DNA of 64,000 nucleotides from Trichopria drosophilae (GCA_030407085.1 CM059584.1:68207501-68271500); one strand, 5' to 3'; positions 23,401-32,640 are shown, numbered from the stretch's first letter. A program made the numbers and translations. Notes: a model not told the origin generated them from the letters alone.

Positions 23401-25067
23401 CTGCGCCCGGGCAACCCTACATACTCACGACCGACGCCAGTGCATATGCCGTCGGGGCAGTATTGTCTCAATTAAACGAACTGGGAGAAGAAGAAATAGT
23501 GACGTACTACAGCAGGACGTTGAAAGGAGCGGAATTAACGTATCATACGACCGAAAAAGAACTGTTGGCAATAGTGGCATCTCTCAAGAAGCTGCGAACT
23601 TTCGTGTTAGGGGAAAAGATCATCTTAAAAACCGATCACAAGGCGTTGACTTTTCTGAAAAGCTGCCAGTTCCTCAACTCGAGGATAACCAGATGGGCGC
23701 TCAGCATCCAAGACTACGATATTGAGCCTCAATTCATTAAAGGATCTCAGAATAGGGTTGCCGACTATTTGAGCCGAAACGGCGACGGTGGCTCGCGAGA
23801 GAGCACGGACGAAATCATGATAGCGAAAGTACATTTGCCACAACTCGATAAAGAAACGGTCTCCCAGCTGAAGAATCTGGGAGGGATGCAAAAGGAAGAC
23901 CCGCATATAAGAAAAAAACGGAAGCTGATAGACAATCCGGATCGCCGCGAATTTTTCAGGGTAGAAAATGACATCCTTCTAACCAAGGGGAAAAACGGAA
24001 ACTGGAAAACACTCTTACCACAGAGTGTAGGCAGGAGATTGGGTGAGAGTCTTCACGCCGGATACGGGCACATAGGAACAAGAAAGCTGTCCAAATTAAT
24101 GGAAGAAGCCTTCACGTTTAACAAGTTCCGCGCAATAATTCGGGACATTGTAAAGACATGCGACTCGTGTCAACGGAACAAAGTTCCGAATCGATATCCC
24201 CAAGGTCCGATCAAATCGATAATTCCGGAAAAACCAGGTGATCTACTCTCAATCGACTTCTATGGACCACTCCCAACATCCAGAGGGGGAGCAAACTACA
24301 TCTTAGTCACGATAGATGCGTTCAGTAAATTCGTGGTACTGTACCCGATAAAAAAGGTGAACACCAGTACAGTCATCAAGAAAATCTTCGGAGATTACTT
24401 CTCGAAATATGGGAAGCCAGAGAGAATTCAGTTCGACCACGGAACGCAATTCACCTCGGAGAAATGGCTGAAAAAACTAAAAGAAGAAAAAATTCAAGGG
24501 ATCTTTTCATCCATTCGGCATCCACAAGGGAACATCGTCGAACGGGTAAACCGAGAGTTGGGTCGATTTTTCAGAACATTCGTGGGTGATAAACACTCCG
24601 GATGGGCGGCCTGGGTCGACGTCATTCAACGATGTATAAATGAGACGTATCACGAGGCAACAGAATTCACACCAATAGAATTACATCTCGATAAAAAACC
24701 CACGAGAATCTGGGAAAAATGGATTCCAAAGTCACGCGAGAAAAAGGATCCGAGTTACGAATATAAACTTCTGCTCGCCAAGAAAAACATTATACGACAT
24801 GCGAAAATGAGAGAGACAGAGAAAAACAATAACAAAGGGAGATATACCTTTTTTAAGGTCGGAGACACTGTGCTGCTTAAAGCTTTGAATGTCTCGAATG
24901 CGATGGATAGAAAGATAGGGAAATTCTTCGCCCTGTACGAAGGACCTTTTAAGATAAAAAAGGTAATAAATGACACCACATATATTCTCGAAAATGATAG
25001 CGGCATAGAACGAGGCATGTTCCACGTGCAACTTCTGAAAGCGTACATATCCCGCAATAGTCAATAA
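20433..25067 (+). CDS. Gypsy Gag-Pol polyprotein
   Basis: An intact 1544-residue frame. The Gag part (about residues 1-430) has coiled-coil stretches and a capsid-like region (NPPSFSGGKTEKPLKFLQAF through the DLLDILQTYDEI segment). I see no CCHC zinc knuckle, only a basic Arg/Gly/Pro-rich tail. Protease: ALWDTGSEI with Asp498-Thr-Gly. Reverse transcriptase: YMTSLDMTNSFWQVPL and FVDD at residues 852-855. RNase H: TTDASAYAVGAV and KTDHKALTFL. Integrase: an HHCC-type finger (HAGYGHIG ... CDSCQRN) and a D,D,E triad at about Asp1275 (LSIDFYG), Asp1335 (FDHGTQF) and Glu1370 (IVERVNRE). By my count the last spacing is 34 residues, where 35 is usual. The C-terminus has GPFKIKKV, a chromodomain-free tail. 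Gag and Pol share one frame without a frameshift signal. Confidence 0.95.
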   Translation: MPRGRPRKEMRQSISHEILREKAEEPEGNGELFARLDWQSEATGLFREMRKKGQDCERRITQLEHKDINAQILLDQMSGDREEVNNLKSRIEEIEKEVVVRPEDIPELLEGSKLAEIVKKQSNEILRLEHQIKHLHSLIQEARETREGRFRRPYVYEGENDNTPKLRINPPSFSGGKTEKPLKFLQAFRNYCEGLKINPPQFKTIMYQILKGPVLDWWYFVEQDVLNLDEFELKFRKRYWNAESQHQLKRQIEFRYYQPQRNTSRVEYAIDLCNQIKDANMSLSNKELITMIARHFEQEIRNAIINRDVRYYDDLLDILQTYDEIGPPNASRGMYENKGERMGMFHQDQRRIPMEEKREGWRKTMPYENPSSHRKYEGDPGRGERQLPGWRQQPAGPQRAMPRRYNVNTMGLNEVKQEEEELFTSDELKSSEDREGSKLEEEIWKNRDKDRQIGIESIFEDPRTFLTNEESIPAKKEHITCPEIPIVIEGIQTKALWDTGSEITCISETFYRANAATLKKCPTLPITGKRVIGATGTKSTTLKVQVLLKTIVGKIESEIAFAVVPHLIRDCIIGINVQTQWKTRIDLENAQIHISGEDSKKDILTFNSSRKVHHSERVGTVQQVEQAEIEIGKTISNPEKKKISQPSEEDIHEKVDKCEILKEHEKYELSKLLVKFKDTFNDRPDRTKIYEHEINLKSATPFFVKTYPIPFAYKSKVKAEIQRMLELGVIQCSTSPYINPMLTVIKKDGSVRLCLDARALNERMISDHETPPNPDEIFQKCLGAEYMTSLDMTNSFWQVPLAKESQKYTAFLHEGNVYEHTVTPFGLKTSSSSLIRALNRIFWGIGDFIINFVDDILCVSPNFESHLEHLEKTLTRLQNNGITINFNKLQLCRQQISFLGHILTPGRIQPQQEKLEKIREFTPPKNQKQLRGFLGFINYYSKFVRKHADRMVPLLELLKKRQKWDWTEEHQRAFEEIKQSFADTMFLKHPAPGQPYILTTDASAYAVGAVLSQLNELGEEEIVTYYSRTLKGAELTYHTTEKELLAIVASLKKLRTFVLGEKIILKTDHKALTFLKSCQFLNSRITRWALSIQDYDIEPQFIKGSQNRVADYLSRNGDGGSRESTDEIMIAKVHLPQLDKETVSQLKNLGGMQKEDPHIRKKRKLIDNPDRREFFRVENDILLTKGKNGNWKTLLPQSVGRRLGESLHAGYGHIGTRKLSKLMEEAFTFNKFRAIIRDIVKTCDSCQRNKVPNRYPQGPIKSIIPEKPGDLLSIDFYGPLPTSRGGANYILVTIDAFSKFVVLYPIKKVNTSTVIKKIFGDYFSKYGKPERIQFDHGTQFTSEKWLKKLKEEKIQGIFSSIRHPQGNIVERVNRELGRFFRTFVGDKHSGWAAWVDVIQRCINETYHEATEFTPIELHLDKKPTRIWEKWIPKSREKKDPSYEYKLLLAKKNIIRHAKMRETEKNNNKGRYTFFKVGDTVLLKALNVSNAMDRKIGKFFALYEGPFKIKKVINDTTYILENDSGIERGMFHVQLLKAYISRNSQ

Positions 25068-25206
25068 CAAACCGGAGATAGATCAGGGGACAAGGGGAAG
25101 TTCCCGGGATCGAAGCGAAATTCTAAATAAACACGATCGGGGTAAACACAAGCGAGCCTTTAAATAGACGGCATTGACCACAAAAGCAACAAGTAATTTC
25201 GAAACC

Positions 25207-25848
25207 ATGCCGGAGATCGGAACGAATACAAGTGTTTTCCACAACGGGCGACACGTGGCCACCCAGACGGTGCGTCACGAGGTGAAGTGCGAGTGTCGGG
25301 TGTGCCGAGTCATGTGGGACCAACATCACAACCCCACCCTGCTCGGAAATGGAGCTCGCTTCCGGGAAGGCAAACGGAAAAACCGCGGGATCGGCAAAGG
25401 GTTCCAGACAAAGAAACAGAGGACCATGGACCAAGCGTGCCAATTTCCACCGGGGATGCTGCCAAAGGACCAGGCGAAGTATGACGATCTCGGTCGGGCG
25501 TTCGAGGAGGTAACGCGGCAAATAGATCTGAGAAGAAAGGAGCTAGAGGAATTAAAGACGCGGCAAAGGGAAGAGGAAAGAGATCCTGATCTCGAAGATC
25601 TACGGTGGGACCTTCTATACGAGGGCATGGACCGCAGCTTAAAAGCAGAAATGGAGAAAAATTGGGAGCCGGAGTACGAGGTGCTCGATAAGAAAATCCT
25701 GGAGGAGATCGAGGCAGAGCGACGACGGCAGGAGATGGCGCGGAGCTCGGAGGTAAATGAGATTGAACTTTTCTCAGAAGACATCTTATGGATCGACGAC
25801 TACGCGGGGGCGGAACCGGATTGGGTGCAAACCCTCATCTCATATTAG
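25207..25848 (+). CDS. Gypsy 3' ORF of unknown function
   Basis: A 213-residue frame in the env position, 139 bases after gag-pol; I chose the ATG at 25207. It has no signal peptide or membrane segment, so it is not an envelope. The N-terminal third contains a Cys/His cluster (CECRVCRVMWDQHH), possibly zinc-binding, followed by a basic KRKNRG stretch. The middle and C-terminus (about residues 88-185) are strongly helical and charged (Glu/Arg/Lys-rich), predicted coiled coil, ending in an acidic/aromatic tail (WIDDYAGAEPDWV). One guess is a nucleic-acid-binding accessory protein that compensates for the missing zinc knuckle in Gag. I do not recognise the family. Confidence 0.7.
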   Translation: MPEIGTNTSVFHNGRHVATQTVRHEVKCECRVCRVMWDQHHNPTLLGNGARFREGKRKNRGIGKGFQTKKQRTMDQACQFPPGMLPKDQAKYDDLGRAFEEVTRQIDLRRKELEELKTRQREEERDPDLEDLRWDLLYEGMDRSLKAEMEKNWEPEYEVLDKKILEEIEAERRRQEMARSSEVNEIELFSEDILWIDDYAGAEPDWVQTLISY

Positions 25849-25966
25849 AATAAAGGAAAAAGAATACTATTTTTTACAACCGGGTGTTATTTTCAGTTAA
25901 GAGAAACCCGTCCCATCGAAAAGATAAAGCGGAATCGGAAGATTAGTTCTCCGTAGCTAACTTCCT

Positions 25967-25979
25967 GGGGGGGGGGGGG
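25967..25979 (+). promoter_or_regulatory. Polypurine tract (13 G)
   Basis: A run of 13 G directly precedes CTA and the 3' LTR. It is in the expected place to prime plus-strand synthesis, although a pure G run is unusual and assembly slippage is possible. Confidence 0.6.
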
Positions 25980-25982
25980 CTA

Positions 25983-26495
25983 TGTAACGGGCCGGTTTGC
26001 ATAGACCCGAAGGTAAACAATAACACGAGCGAGTGAGACCGAGAGGGGTGTGCGAGTGGGAGAGAAAGTGAGTGTCGCGTGCATGTATGATTCTCCGGGC
26101 TATAAATTTGGGGGAAATTCCCGAGGTAGGGGGCAGTCGTCGCCAGACAGTCTACACGGTCTGTCGATCGACTCGAGCACACGCTCCGATTCCCCGGCTA
26201 CGTAAGTATCCGTGGGCGGGTCGAGTTGAAGTGCATTTAGCATACACTTGCAGCGGCACCCAGGCCAGCGCGCCGAGTGTCCCTGTCAAGTACGGGTAGG
26301 CAGGTTCCCTCCTTATTAATTATAACGGCTTTTTCTCCTTACAGGTGGAGCGATTCAAGCGCAAATTGAAGCCACAAATAATTTAGGCAAATCTGTACGC
26401 CCAAGGCGATAGAAAGGACGAAGCAAAAATAAAGTTATATTTTTCTCAATCAATTTGTCTCTCGAGTCCACTTATTCTCAAACCTGCACGTTTCA
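25983..26495 (+). repeat. 3' LTR
   Basis: A 513-bp copy almost identical to the 5' LTR, TGTAACGGGCC...GCACGTTTCA, followed by the AACT duplication. Confidence 0.95.
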
Positions 26496-27066
26496 AACTT
26501 ATGGTAATTAATCTTCATATTGTTAAGAAATTAGGATACAAATTTCAGCAAAGAAAAAGTTTTTGAGAAAATTGAGTTAATAGAGTTAAATTGAGAAAAT
26601 CTGCCGCCATTTCGATAATTTTCAAAACTTTTTAAGCTTTCAAACGATTTTTTGTATACAACAAAGTACCCTATAAGAATCAAAAAAAGAAAATTTATTA
26701 TCGTAATTAGGTAAAGAATGGCACGCGAAACAACAATATATTAACGGTTTTTTTATTTTTAACATGAAAAGTTTAAAAACTCATAACATACGTTGGTTAA
26801 ATGACATACATTGCTAAAAACGACATTTTTCGAATTCGGCAAAATACGTAATATTTTCCATAAAGAATAATATATTCCCTAGGTAGAAAAATGTAGTATT
26901 TCCCGTTTTTGCAAGTAAACAAAGTAAAACAAGAAATGGACCAAATTCAATACTTCAACCCGACCTTTGGTACCGGTCGAAAAAATTCTCAAATAGTTGC
27001 AAGTATCAGATAAATAAATCAAAAAGAATTCTAATAATAATGATAATAATTTGCAAATATTTTTAC

Positions 27067-27253
27067 CAATATCTCCAGATTTCGTTTGGGTTTCGCCGTT
27101 TCTTTCTTTACATTTCTGCAAATGCGATCGGATTCTTTCAATCTTGCAGCTCATGAGCTCATTGCAATATTTGCATCGGCACTTTGAATCGCCGTCTACT
27201 TTTAGCACTTCCGACCATTCACTGGCGGATTTTCGACCACTTCCATTAAACAT
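27067..27253 (-). CDS. hAT transposase, exon 1 (BED zinc finger)
   Basis: The start codon is at 27253 on the minus strand, and the exon ends at the donor GATATTG|GTAAAA (27067/27066) in phase 1. The 62 codons form a BED-type zinc finger: ASEWSEVLKV, then CRCKYCNELM (Cys-x2-Cys) and RIRSHLQKCKE (His-x3-Cys). This is the element-end-binding domain at the N-terminus of many hAT transposases. Adding 11 nucleotides of exon 2 completes the frame into the catalytic part. Without splicing the frame would run on to 26879 without any domain. Confidence 0.85.
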
Positions 27254-27394
27254 TATTATTCTATATTTGCATGAAATAAACTAGAAGCACACAGCACATT
27301 AGTGGAGCACAGAATGACGACGTGCAGGCTAAAACTCGCTCGTATGCTTCTCGTAAGACAAAAGACAATCGAAAAGTGTGGTTCATTTGTTTAA

Positions 27395-28695
27395 CCCTTT
27401 GCGGCATAGTGGTACATACGTTGTACCACCTAAATTTATTCACATTTCCTTACTTTTCTCGCAGAATATGAAAGATACCGGTACGAAATCTTTTTTCATT
27501 TCGTATATAGAACTAATATAACTATTAAAAAATCATTTGCTCGTTAAGTGTTATTATTATAATTATTATTAACAAATAAAATTGAAAAAACGGTGTTTTT
27601 TTCGAATAAATTCATTTTTGCAAACTACACAAGGTTTTTTTAACTGTAGATTATTTATGAGGGTTTTTGGGGTCGCTGATCACGAATTCGACGTTAGTTT
27701 CACCAACTTCAAAATGGCGGATCCAATATGGCGGCCAAAAAAATTTAAAAATCCCTCATTTTCAACAAAATTTGTTACTCGAAGGTTTTCAGGATCTCTG
27801 ATTTCGAATCCTACGTTAATTTGCCAAATCCATTGAATCCGGAATTTTTGAATATTATCCTTGGATTCGTAATCAGCGCTCCTGAAAACCCTCCAATATA
27901 AAATTTTCTTCAAATGGAGTCGTTTGTAAAATGTCCGGCAAGTTTGATCTGCCATTTTTAACTTGTTAAACATAATAACGGATAACATGAAGTCGTTTTC
28001 AAAATTTTTGGCTAATAAAATTGATTTGCCATTTTTAATTTATTAAAACTAACGTCTGATTCGTAGTCAGCAACTTCGAAAAGATTATTTATGAGGGTTT
28101 TTGGGGTCGCTGATCACGAATTCGACGTTAGTTTGACCAACTTCAAAATGGCGGATCCAATATGGCGGCCAAAAAAATTTTAAAATCCCTCATTTTCAAC
28201 AAAATTTGTTACTCGAGGGTTTTCAGGATCTCTGATTTCGAATCCTACGTTAATTTGCCAAATCCATTGAATCCGGAATTTTTGAATATTATCCTTGGAT
28301 TCGTAATCAGCGCTCCTGAAAACCCTCCAATATAAAATTTTCTTCAAATGGAGTCGTTTGTAAAATGTCCGGCAAGTTTGATCTGCCATTTTTAACTTGT
28401 TAAACATAATAACGGATAACATGAAGTCGTTTTCAAAATTTTTGGCTAATAAAATTGATTTGCCATTTTTAATTTATTAAAACTAACGTCTGATTCGTAG
28501 TCAGCAACTTCGAAAACCCCCGAGTAACAAATTTCAAGAGAATGTGACTAATTGTGAAAAATTCGTCCGCCATATTGAAACCGCCATTTTGAATTTTCAA
28601 AATTTAAATTCAAATTCGTAATCAGCGACCCAAAAAACTCCCGAATAACAAATTTCAGCTTTTTCCATGTAAAGAAAAATGTTTGCCGCAAAGGG
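27395..28695. mobile_element. piggyBac-type non-autonomous element
   Basis: TTAA duplications (27391-27394 and 28696-28699) flank perfect 12-bp inverted ends, CCCTTTGCGGCA and TGCCGCAAAGGG. TTAA targets and CCC-starting tips define the piggyBac superfamily. No transposase inside. The interior is a tandem duplication with a 434-base period (27651-28084 and 28085-28518) carrying the GGTCGCTGAT...ATGGCGGATCCAATATGG module. It is inserted upstream of the hAT start codon. Confidence 0.88.
27651..28518. repeat. 434-bp tandem duplication
   Basis: TTATTTATGAGGGTTTTTGG occurs at 27651 and again at 28085, and the following ~430 bases are nearly identical between the two. The minus-strand open frames in both copies are artefacts of the repeat. 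Confidence 0.9.
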
Positions 28696-28699
28696 TTAA

Positions 28700-29840
28700 C
28701 CGGGGCATATTTTTCTGACGGACGAATTTTTTAAATCATATATAGGTAACCTAAGAGTTTTTCGGGTCGCTGATCCCGATTCTGATGTTTGAATTGCGAA
28801 ATTGAAAATCGCGGATCCAATATATGGATTATGTCCATCAAAATTCCTTTTTCGAAATTTTCAACAATTTTGTTTGAAGAAACTAGCCCACGAAAAAGCT
28901 TTTGAAAATTCCGCGCTTAGCTGTGCATGTTACGGAGGAAAAGATTTTTTCTTTTTCAAAAAAGAAGCGTTTTTTCGTGTTAATTATCTATAACAAACTT
29001 AAAAATAGATAAATTATTAGGATTTTTCACCAAATTCTAACAATTTAGGCTTTCAAGAATCTGTAAAGTATACACGTGCACGTATACTAGGATGGCTCTT
29101 ATTTTGGTCATTTTCGAATTTCTTCTATCTCACCCCCAACATTGGTCAATTTTATAAAAAAAATCTCCAAAAACTGGACTAGATTGGACTAGATTAGCAC
29201 ACGCCTAAATGGACCTTAAATTTCAAAATTTGACATTTTTTTCAATGGGGAAAAGACGGTTATTAGAATTTTTCCTGTAACTTCGTTTAGTTGAGTGTAA
29301 TTTTTTTTCAAATTGGTTTTTTCGAGTACCGTTCTATTTAAACTGATAAAATAGTAAATTTCCACGTGAGTTTGGCAAAACCATTCCTCAGAAAACATTT
29401 CTGAACTATAAAGGAACATTAGTTTTTTTAGTGCTATGTGAACGTAAAATATTGTCGATATTACCGACCTAGATAGAAAATTATTTTTCAACTTTGCTTA
29501 CTTCACGACGTGAAAAAAAAACATGTAAAAAATATGGATCAGTTTTCTTAGCAGTTAAAACTACTGTGGATTTGCCCATATATTATTTGATCCGTATTCG
29601 AATACAAAAAATATCAAGAGAAGCGGTTGCTTTTTTTATTCGTTTTTAGAAAATAATGATTTTGGACAACTTTTGTGAAGTATTGTCTGAAAAAACAACA
29701 CTATTTGAAAATAAGAACTTGGCGGATGTCACATGAAAATGTTTTTTGGTACATATTTAAATTACTTCATATGACATGATAGCATGATTATAAAATGAAA
29801 AATGAATTTTTTTAGCCGTTTTATGGCTTCAAAATCAATA
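28700..29840. other. hAT 5' region, no gene seen
   Basis: AT-rich and without a recognisable coding region. Short frames at 28802-28993 and 29216-29491 lack domains. Confidence 0.5.
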
Positions 29841-29842
29841 AA

Positions 29843-29930
29843 TGAATAAAACCCAATAAAACCGAATAAAACCCAATAAAACCCAATAAAACCCAATAAA
29901 ACCCAATAAAACCCAATAAAACCCACCGGG
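29843..29930. repeat. Subterminal AATAAAACCC repeats of hAT
   Basis: About eight copies of AATAAAACCC (one reads AATAAAACCG) lie just inside the right end. The left end has the same words once or twice around GGGTTTTATTGGG (about 15393-15418). Subterminal repeats are typical transposase-binding sites in hAT elements. Confidence 0.8.
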
Positions 29931-29978
29931 GTGGGTTTTTTTTAAAAAACCCGGGTTTTTGCAAACCCTGGACGATAC

Positions 29979-30430
29979 CAGTACACTTGCTACGGCAGTA
30001 GCGTCAAAGGTGCGCAAAAGAAATGCGCACAACTTGATAGTACACATGTTAGAATACACACGGTTAAGTTTTAATTAAGTGGAACTCACCCTCATACAGT
30101 CCCGGCTAAAAATGAACACTGTCCCTAGCTAACAGCAATGTGCGGAACAACTGACAGCATACGTCCTGGCACAATTTTAAAAAGCTGTCAGCGACCTTGT
30201 AGTGAGTAGGTGAAGTTAGGATGACGTCAGACTCGCTTCGAAGGATAAAAACATAAACGATGCAGCGGCAACTCGAAAATTTAGCAGCAATCTTGTGGGA
30301 TAGCTTTACAGGCGACATAACACGGGACAATATAACGGACAATGCAGTTCGATAATACACGAAAGCATAGAGCGTAATTTGACAGCGTGTGTCATCGATC
30401 GTTACCACATCGAAGTGCACTAAGTATTAA
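29979..30430 (-). mobile_element. Decayed LINE, 5' part beyond the hAT insertion
   Basis: The sequence resumes after the hAT target duplication and, on the minus strand, leads directly into the ORF1 start at 15297. It contains a 104-codon frame (30106-30420) without a recognisable domain and probably represents the LINE 5' UTR/promoter. The upstream limit is uncertain. Confidence 0.5.
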
Positions 30431-30586
30431 ACTATGTCAGTCAGTTTGTAACTTAAAAGGTTACCCAAATACACTCTGATAGCCAGCTTCATGCTTTTGT
30501 GAAAATGATATCATAATGATGAAATTGATTAGCTTGTATAAAGTAAGGGAAAAGGGTGAGTGAGTTATTTACCCTTAGAAACATGT

Positions 30587-31182
30587 GTTGCGTTATGTAG
30601 TGTTAAATCGATATCGTCGCGCCATCTCTTGGCGTCCGCGCATACGACGACGCAGCTCGCAGTTACCGACTCACCGCGCGCTATATGGGTCGTTTGAATA
30701 ATCAAATCTCGCGCTTGCTGACCTTTAAATTTAATTGAAGGTGATACCGCGCTTCATATCAATTTCCGCCGCTGCCTCCTTTTGCAAGGACGACTTCCGA
30801 AAGAGACTAGATTCCACGTGGACCTCATCGCCATCGCCACGAGAAACGCACGCATCGGTTTAAAATCGCATTAATCCGCAAACATTTTCGCAGCATCCGC
30901 GCTGCACGCAATTAAATTTAGTAGTCGCGCATAAGTATTAAGTAGTTTTAAAAATTAGTGTTAATTTGAACATTGTCTGAACTTCCACGTGAATTGAATT
31001 GTCTTCACGTCGCGATACGAAGAAGTACCGGTCGCGAAGTTTGGTGTAAAGCTTGAAATAAAGACATCTAATCAGTTTTTTATATATAAAATCACATTTC
31101 ACTTTTTTCTAAGCACCATCCTGAACCACGCAAAGATTAAGTCGACGCGAAATATTGCTGCTCGTGCGACCAGAATCGAACA
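30587..31182 (+). mobile_element. Solo LTR with 5-bp duplication ACATG
   Basis: ACATG at 30582-30586 and 31183-31187 flanks a 596-bp unit starting TGTTGCGTTATGTAGTG and ending AATCGAACA. GAAATAAAG near 31058 is a likely poly(A) signal. There is no internal region, so it looks like an LTR-LTR recombination product. The 5-bp duplication and TGTTGC start fit BEL/Pao or some Gypsy groups. A diverged relative starts at 54007. Confidence 0.72.
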
Positions 31183-31187
31183 ACATG

Positions 31188-32640
31188 ACCTTTCATATCA
31201 ACAAATTATGCTATCATAATGCTGTGAAAATAAAAGTGCATAATGTTTTGACTTCGAAAGTCATGTTTCTAAGCGAAAATAACTGACTTACCTTTCCCTT
31301 AGTTTGCATAAAACCACTTGATGAATTTCAGCATTATGGTATAGCTTCTTATTTATGTTTTTTTACTCATTTAGAAAATGGCTCCTGAACAAATTTCAAG
31401 AAACTAACATGAATCATATAGATCAATAGTGTCAAACCCCATAAAGAAATCTTATTATTATTTTCAATTTATATTTGTTTGAAATAAAAATTTGTTGAGT
31501 GTTTTGTTGAAGTTATAAATGCGGTTTTTTAAGTGTTTCATTTTGTTTAATTTAAAAATGTAGAAAAATTACATAAAAAGGCTCAGAAATTTGCTAGAAA
31601 AAGAATAATTCGGGTACAATTATTACTCATGTAATTCTCATGGAAAACCTAGAATAAAATCATTTCCCATTTAAAATCCCAAGTTTTTTTTTAAATTAAC
31701 CGATTAAGTCCAGAAGATGCATATTCTTTAGTTGATTTTCGACCTTCATTCTCAACAGGAAATAAAATTAATATTGACTTGAAAGTGACTAACCCTACAA
31801 TTTTGGAGTATGCTTTTTCGATTGATCAGAATTGCATTTAAGTTATTTCAAAAACCAATATCACGCATTTTCAATAACATATGAACAAAATTTAGTGTTT
31901 TTTTGTGAATTTTGTTTCGATTCGATAAGGTAGCGTGGTCTTAATAAATATTAATAAAGATCTTAATAACGATGCCTATTCACACCCAAAAGTGCACAAA
32001 ATCTATGAAATTCAACTAGAAATTGGTTTGTCTTACCGCGAATCAACCTAACCTCTTCAAAACGTCAATATGTCGAAATAATAAATCTTCGTTTATAAAC
32101 TATGAACATTAATGATGTTCTGAAATTTGTACCTCTCCCGGTAAGAAGGTTTGAGTTAAAATCAATTAAAATTTTAACGAAAACGAGATTAAAACCACGA
32201 GTGTCAAATTGAAATGAATCCTTGATTTGACCAATGCCATACATAATTCGAAATTGGTTATCGTGTGAGTTGAATGACATTGAATGCACGTCGATGTACG
32301 AGTCATTTTCTACCGGTTTGAATGCCATTGAAAGGAATATAGATTTCATATTTTTAATACTATATAATAATAATGTACTTAATAAACTAATTCGTTTTTT
32401 ACATGAAGCCTGATGAGAAATTTTGATTAAAAATGACGAAAAATCAATCTAAAAAGAAATCCTTTCATTTTGTGTAGTTTACTTGGAAGTATTGCCCCAC
32501 TAAACGGAAATTGATTAAAATGTATTCATTTCAAAGGAATTGAATACGTCATTTTAAGTTGTTTAATACCTACGAATCCAAAAATAATGTTAACGAAAAC
32601 ATAAAGTTTCCCAATTTATGATCATTTTTTTAAATATAAT
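31188..32640. other. AT-rich stretch, no gene seen
   Basis: No domain-bearing frame. A 94-codon minus frame at 32065-32349 is unrecognised and its reality is doubtful. Confidence 0.5.

Larger units (their letters stand above)
19616..26495 (+). mobile_element. Full-length Gypsy-type LTR retrotransposon
   Basis: Two 513-bp LTRs (19616-20128 and 25983-26495) are flanked by AACT duplications (19612-19615 and 26496-26499). The layout is LTR, a PBS matching tRNA-Arg(UCG), a single gag-pol frame, a second 3' frame, a G-rich polypurine tract and LTR. I count about two differences between the LTRs, so insertion was recent. It lies in the hAT transposase intron, antisense to the transposase. The pol order PR-RT-RNaseH-IN is that of Ty3/Gypsy. 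No envelope gene was seen. Confidence 0.95.
17115..27066 (-). other. Intron of the hAT transposase hosting Gypsy
   Basis: The minus-strand donor is ATTG|GTAAAAAT at 27067/27066, and the acceptor is at 17115. Length is 9952 bases, of which 6880 are the Gypsy element. The 17116-18170 stretch is AT-rich without genes. Palindromic repeats occupy 18174-18772 and 19060-19335, and 26500-27060 is AT-rich without genes. Removing Gypsy and one target duplication leaves an intron of about 3.1 kb. Confidence 0.7.
15365..29970 (-). mobile_element. hAT DNA transposon with 8-bp target duplication
   Basis: GACGATAC at 15357-15364 is repeated exactly at 29971-29978. Between them lie the inverted ends CAGGGTTTGC (15365-15374) and GCAAACCCTG (29961-29970). 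Just inside both ends are GGGTTTTATT-type repeats. An 8-bp duplication, CAGGG tips and a BED-finger hAT transposase agree with the hAT superfamily. At 14.6 kb it is far larger than the 2.5-5 kb usual for the family because it hosts a 6.9-kb Gypsy element (19616-26495), a 1.3-kb piggyBac-type element (27395-28695) and palindromic repeats (18174-18772, 19060-19335). Without these insertions it would be about 6 kb. Confidence 0.9.

Noticed and set aside
25326..25784. Ser/Arg-rich minus-strand frame
   Set aside because: Antisense shadow of the 3' ORF's Glu/Arg-rich helix.
25207..25848. Envelope gene in the Gypsy element
   Set aside because: The frame in the env position has no signal peptide, furin-like site or membrane segment visible.
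29835..30059. Minus-strand frame rich in FYWVLLG repeats
   Set aside because: Translation of the hAT subterminal AATAAAACCC repeats.
32065..32349. 94-codon minus-strand frame
   Set aside because: No recognisable motif; length is within chance for this composition.
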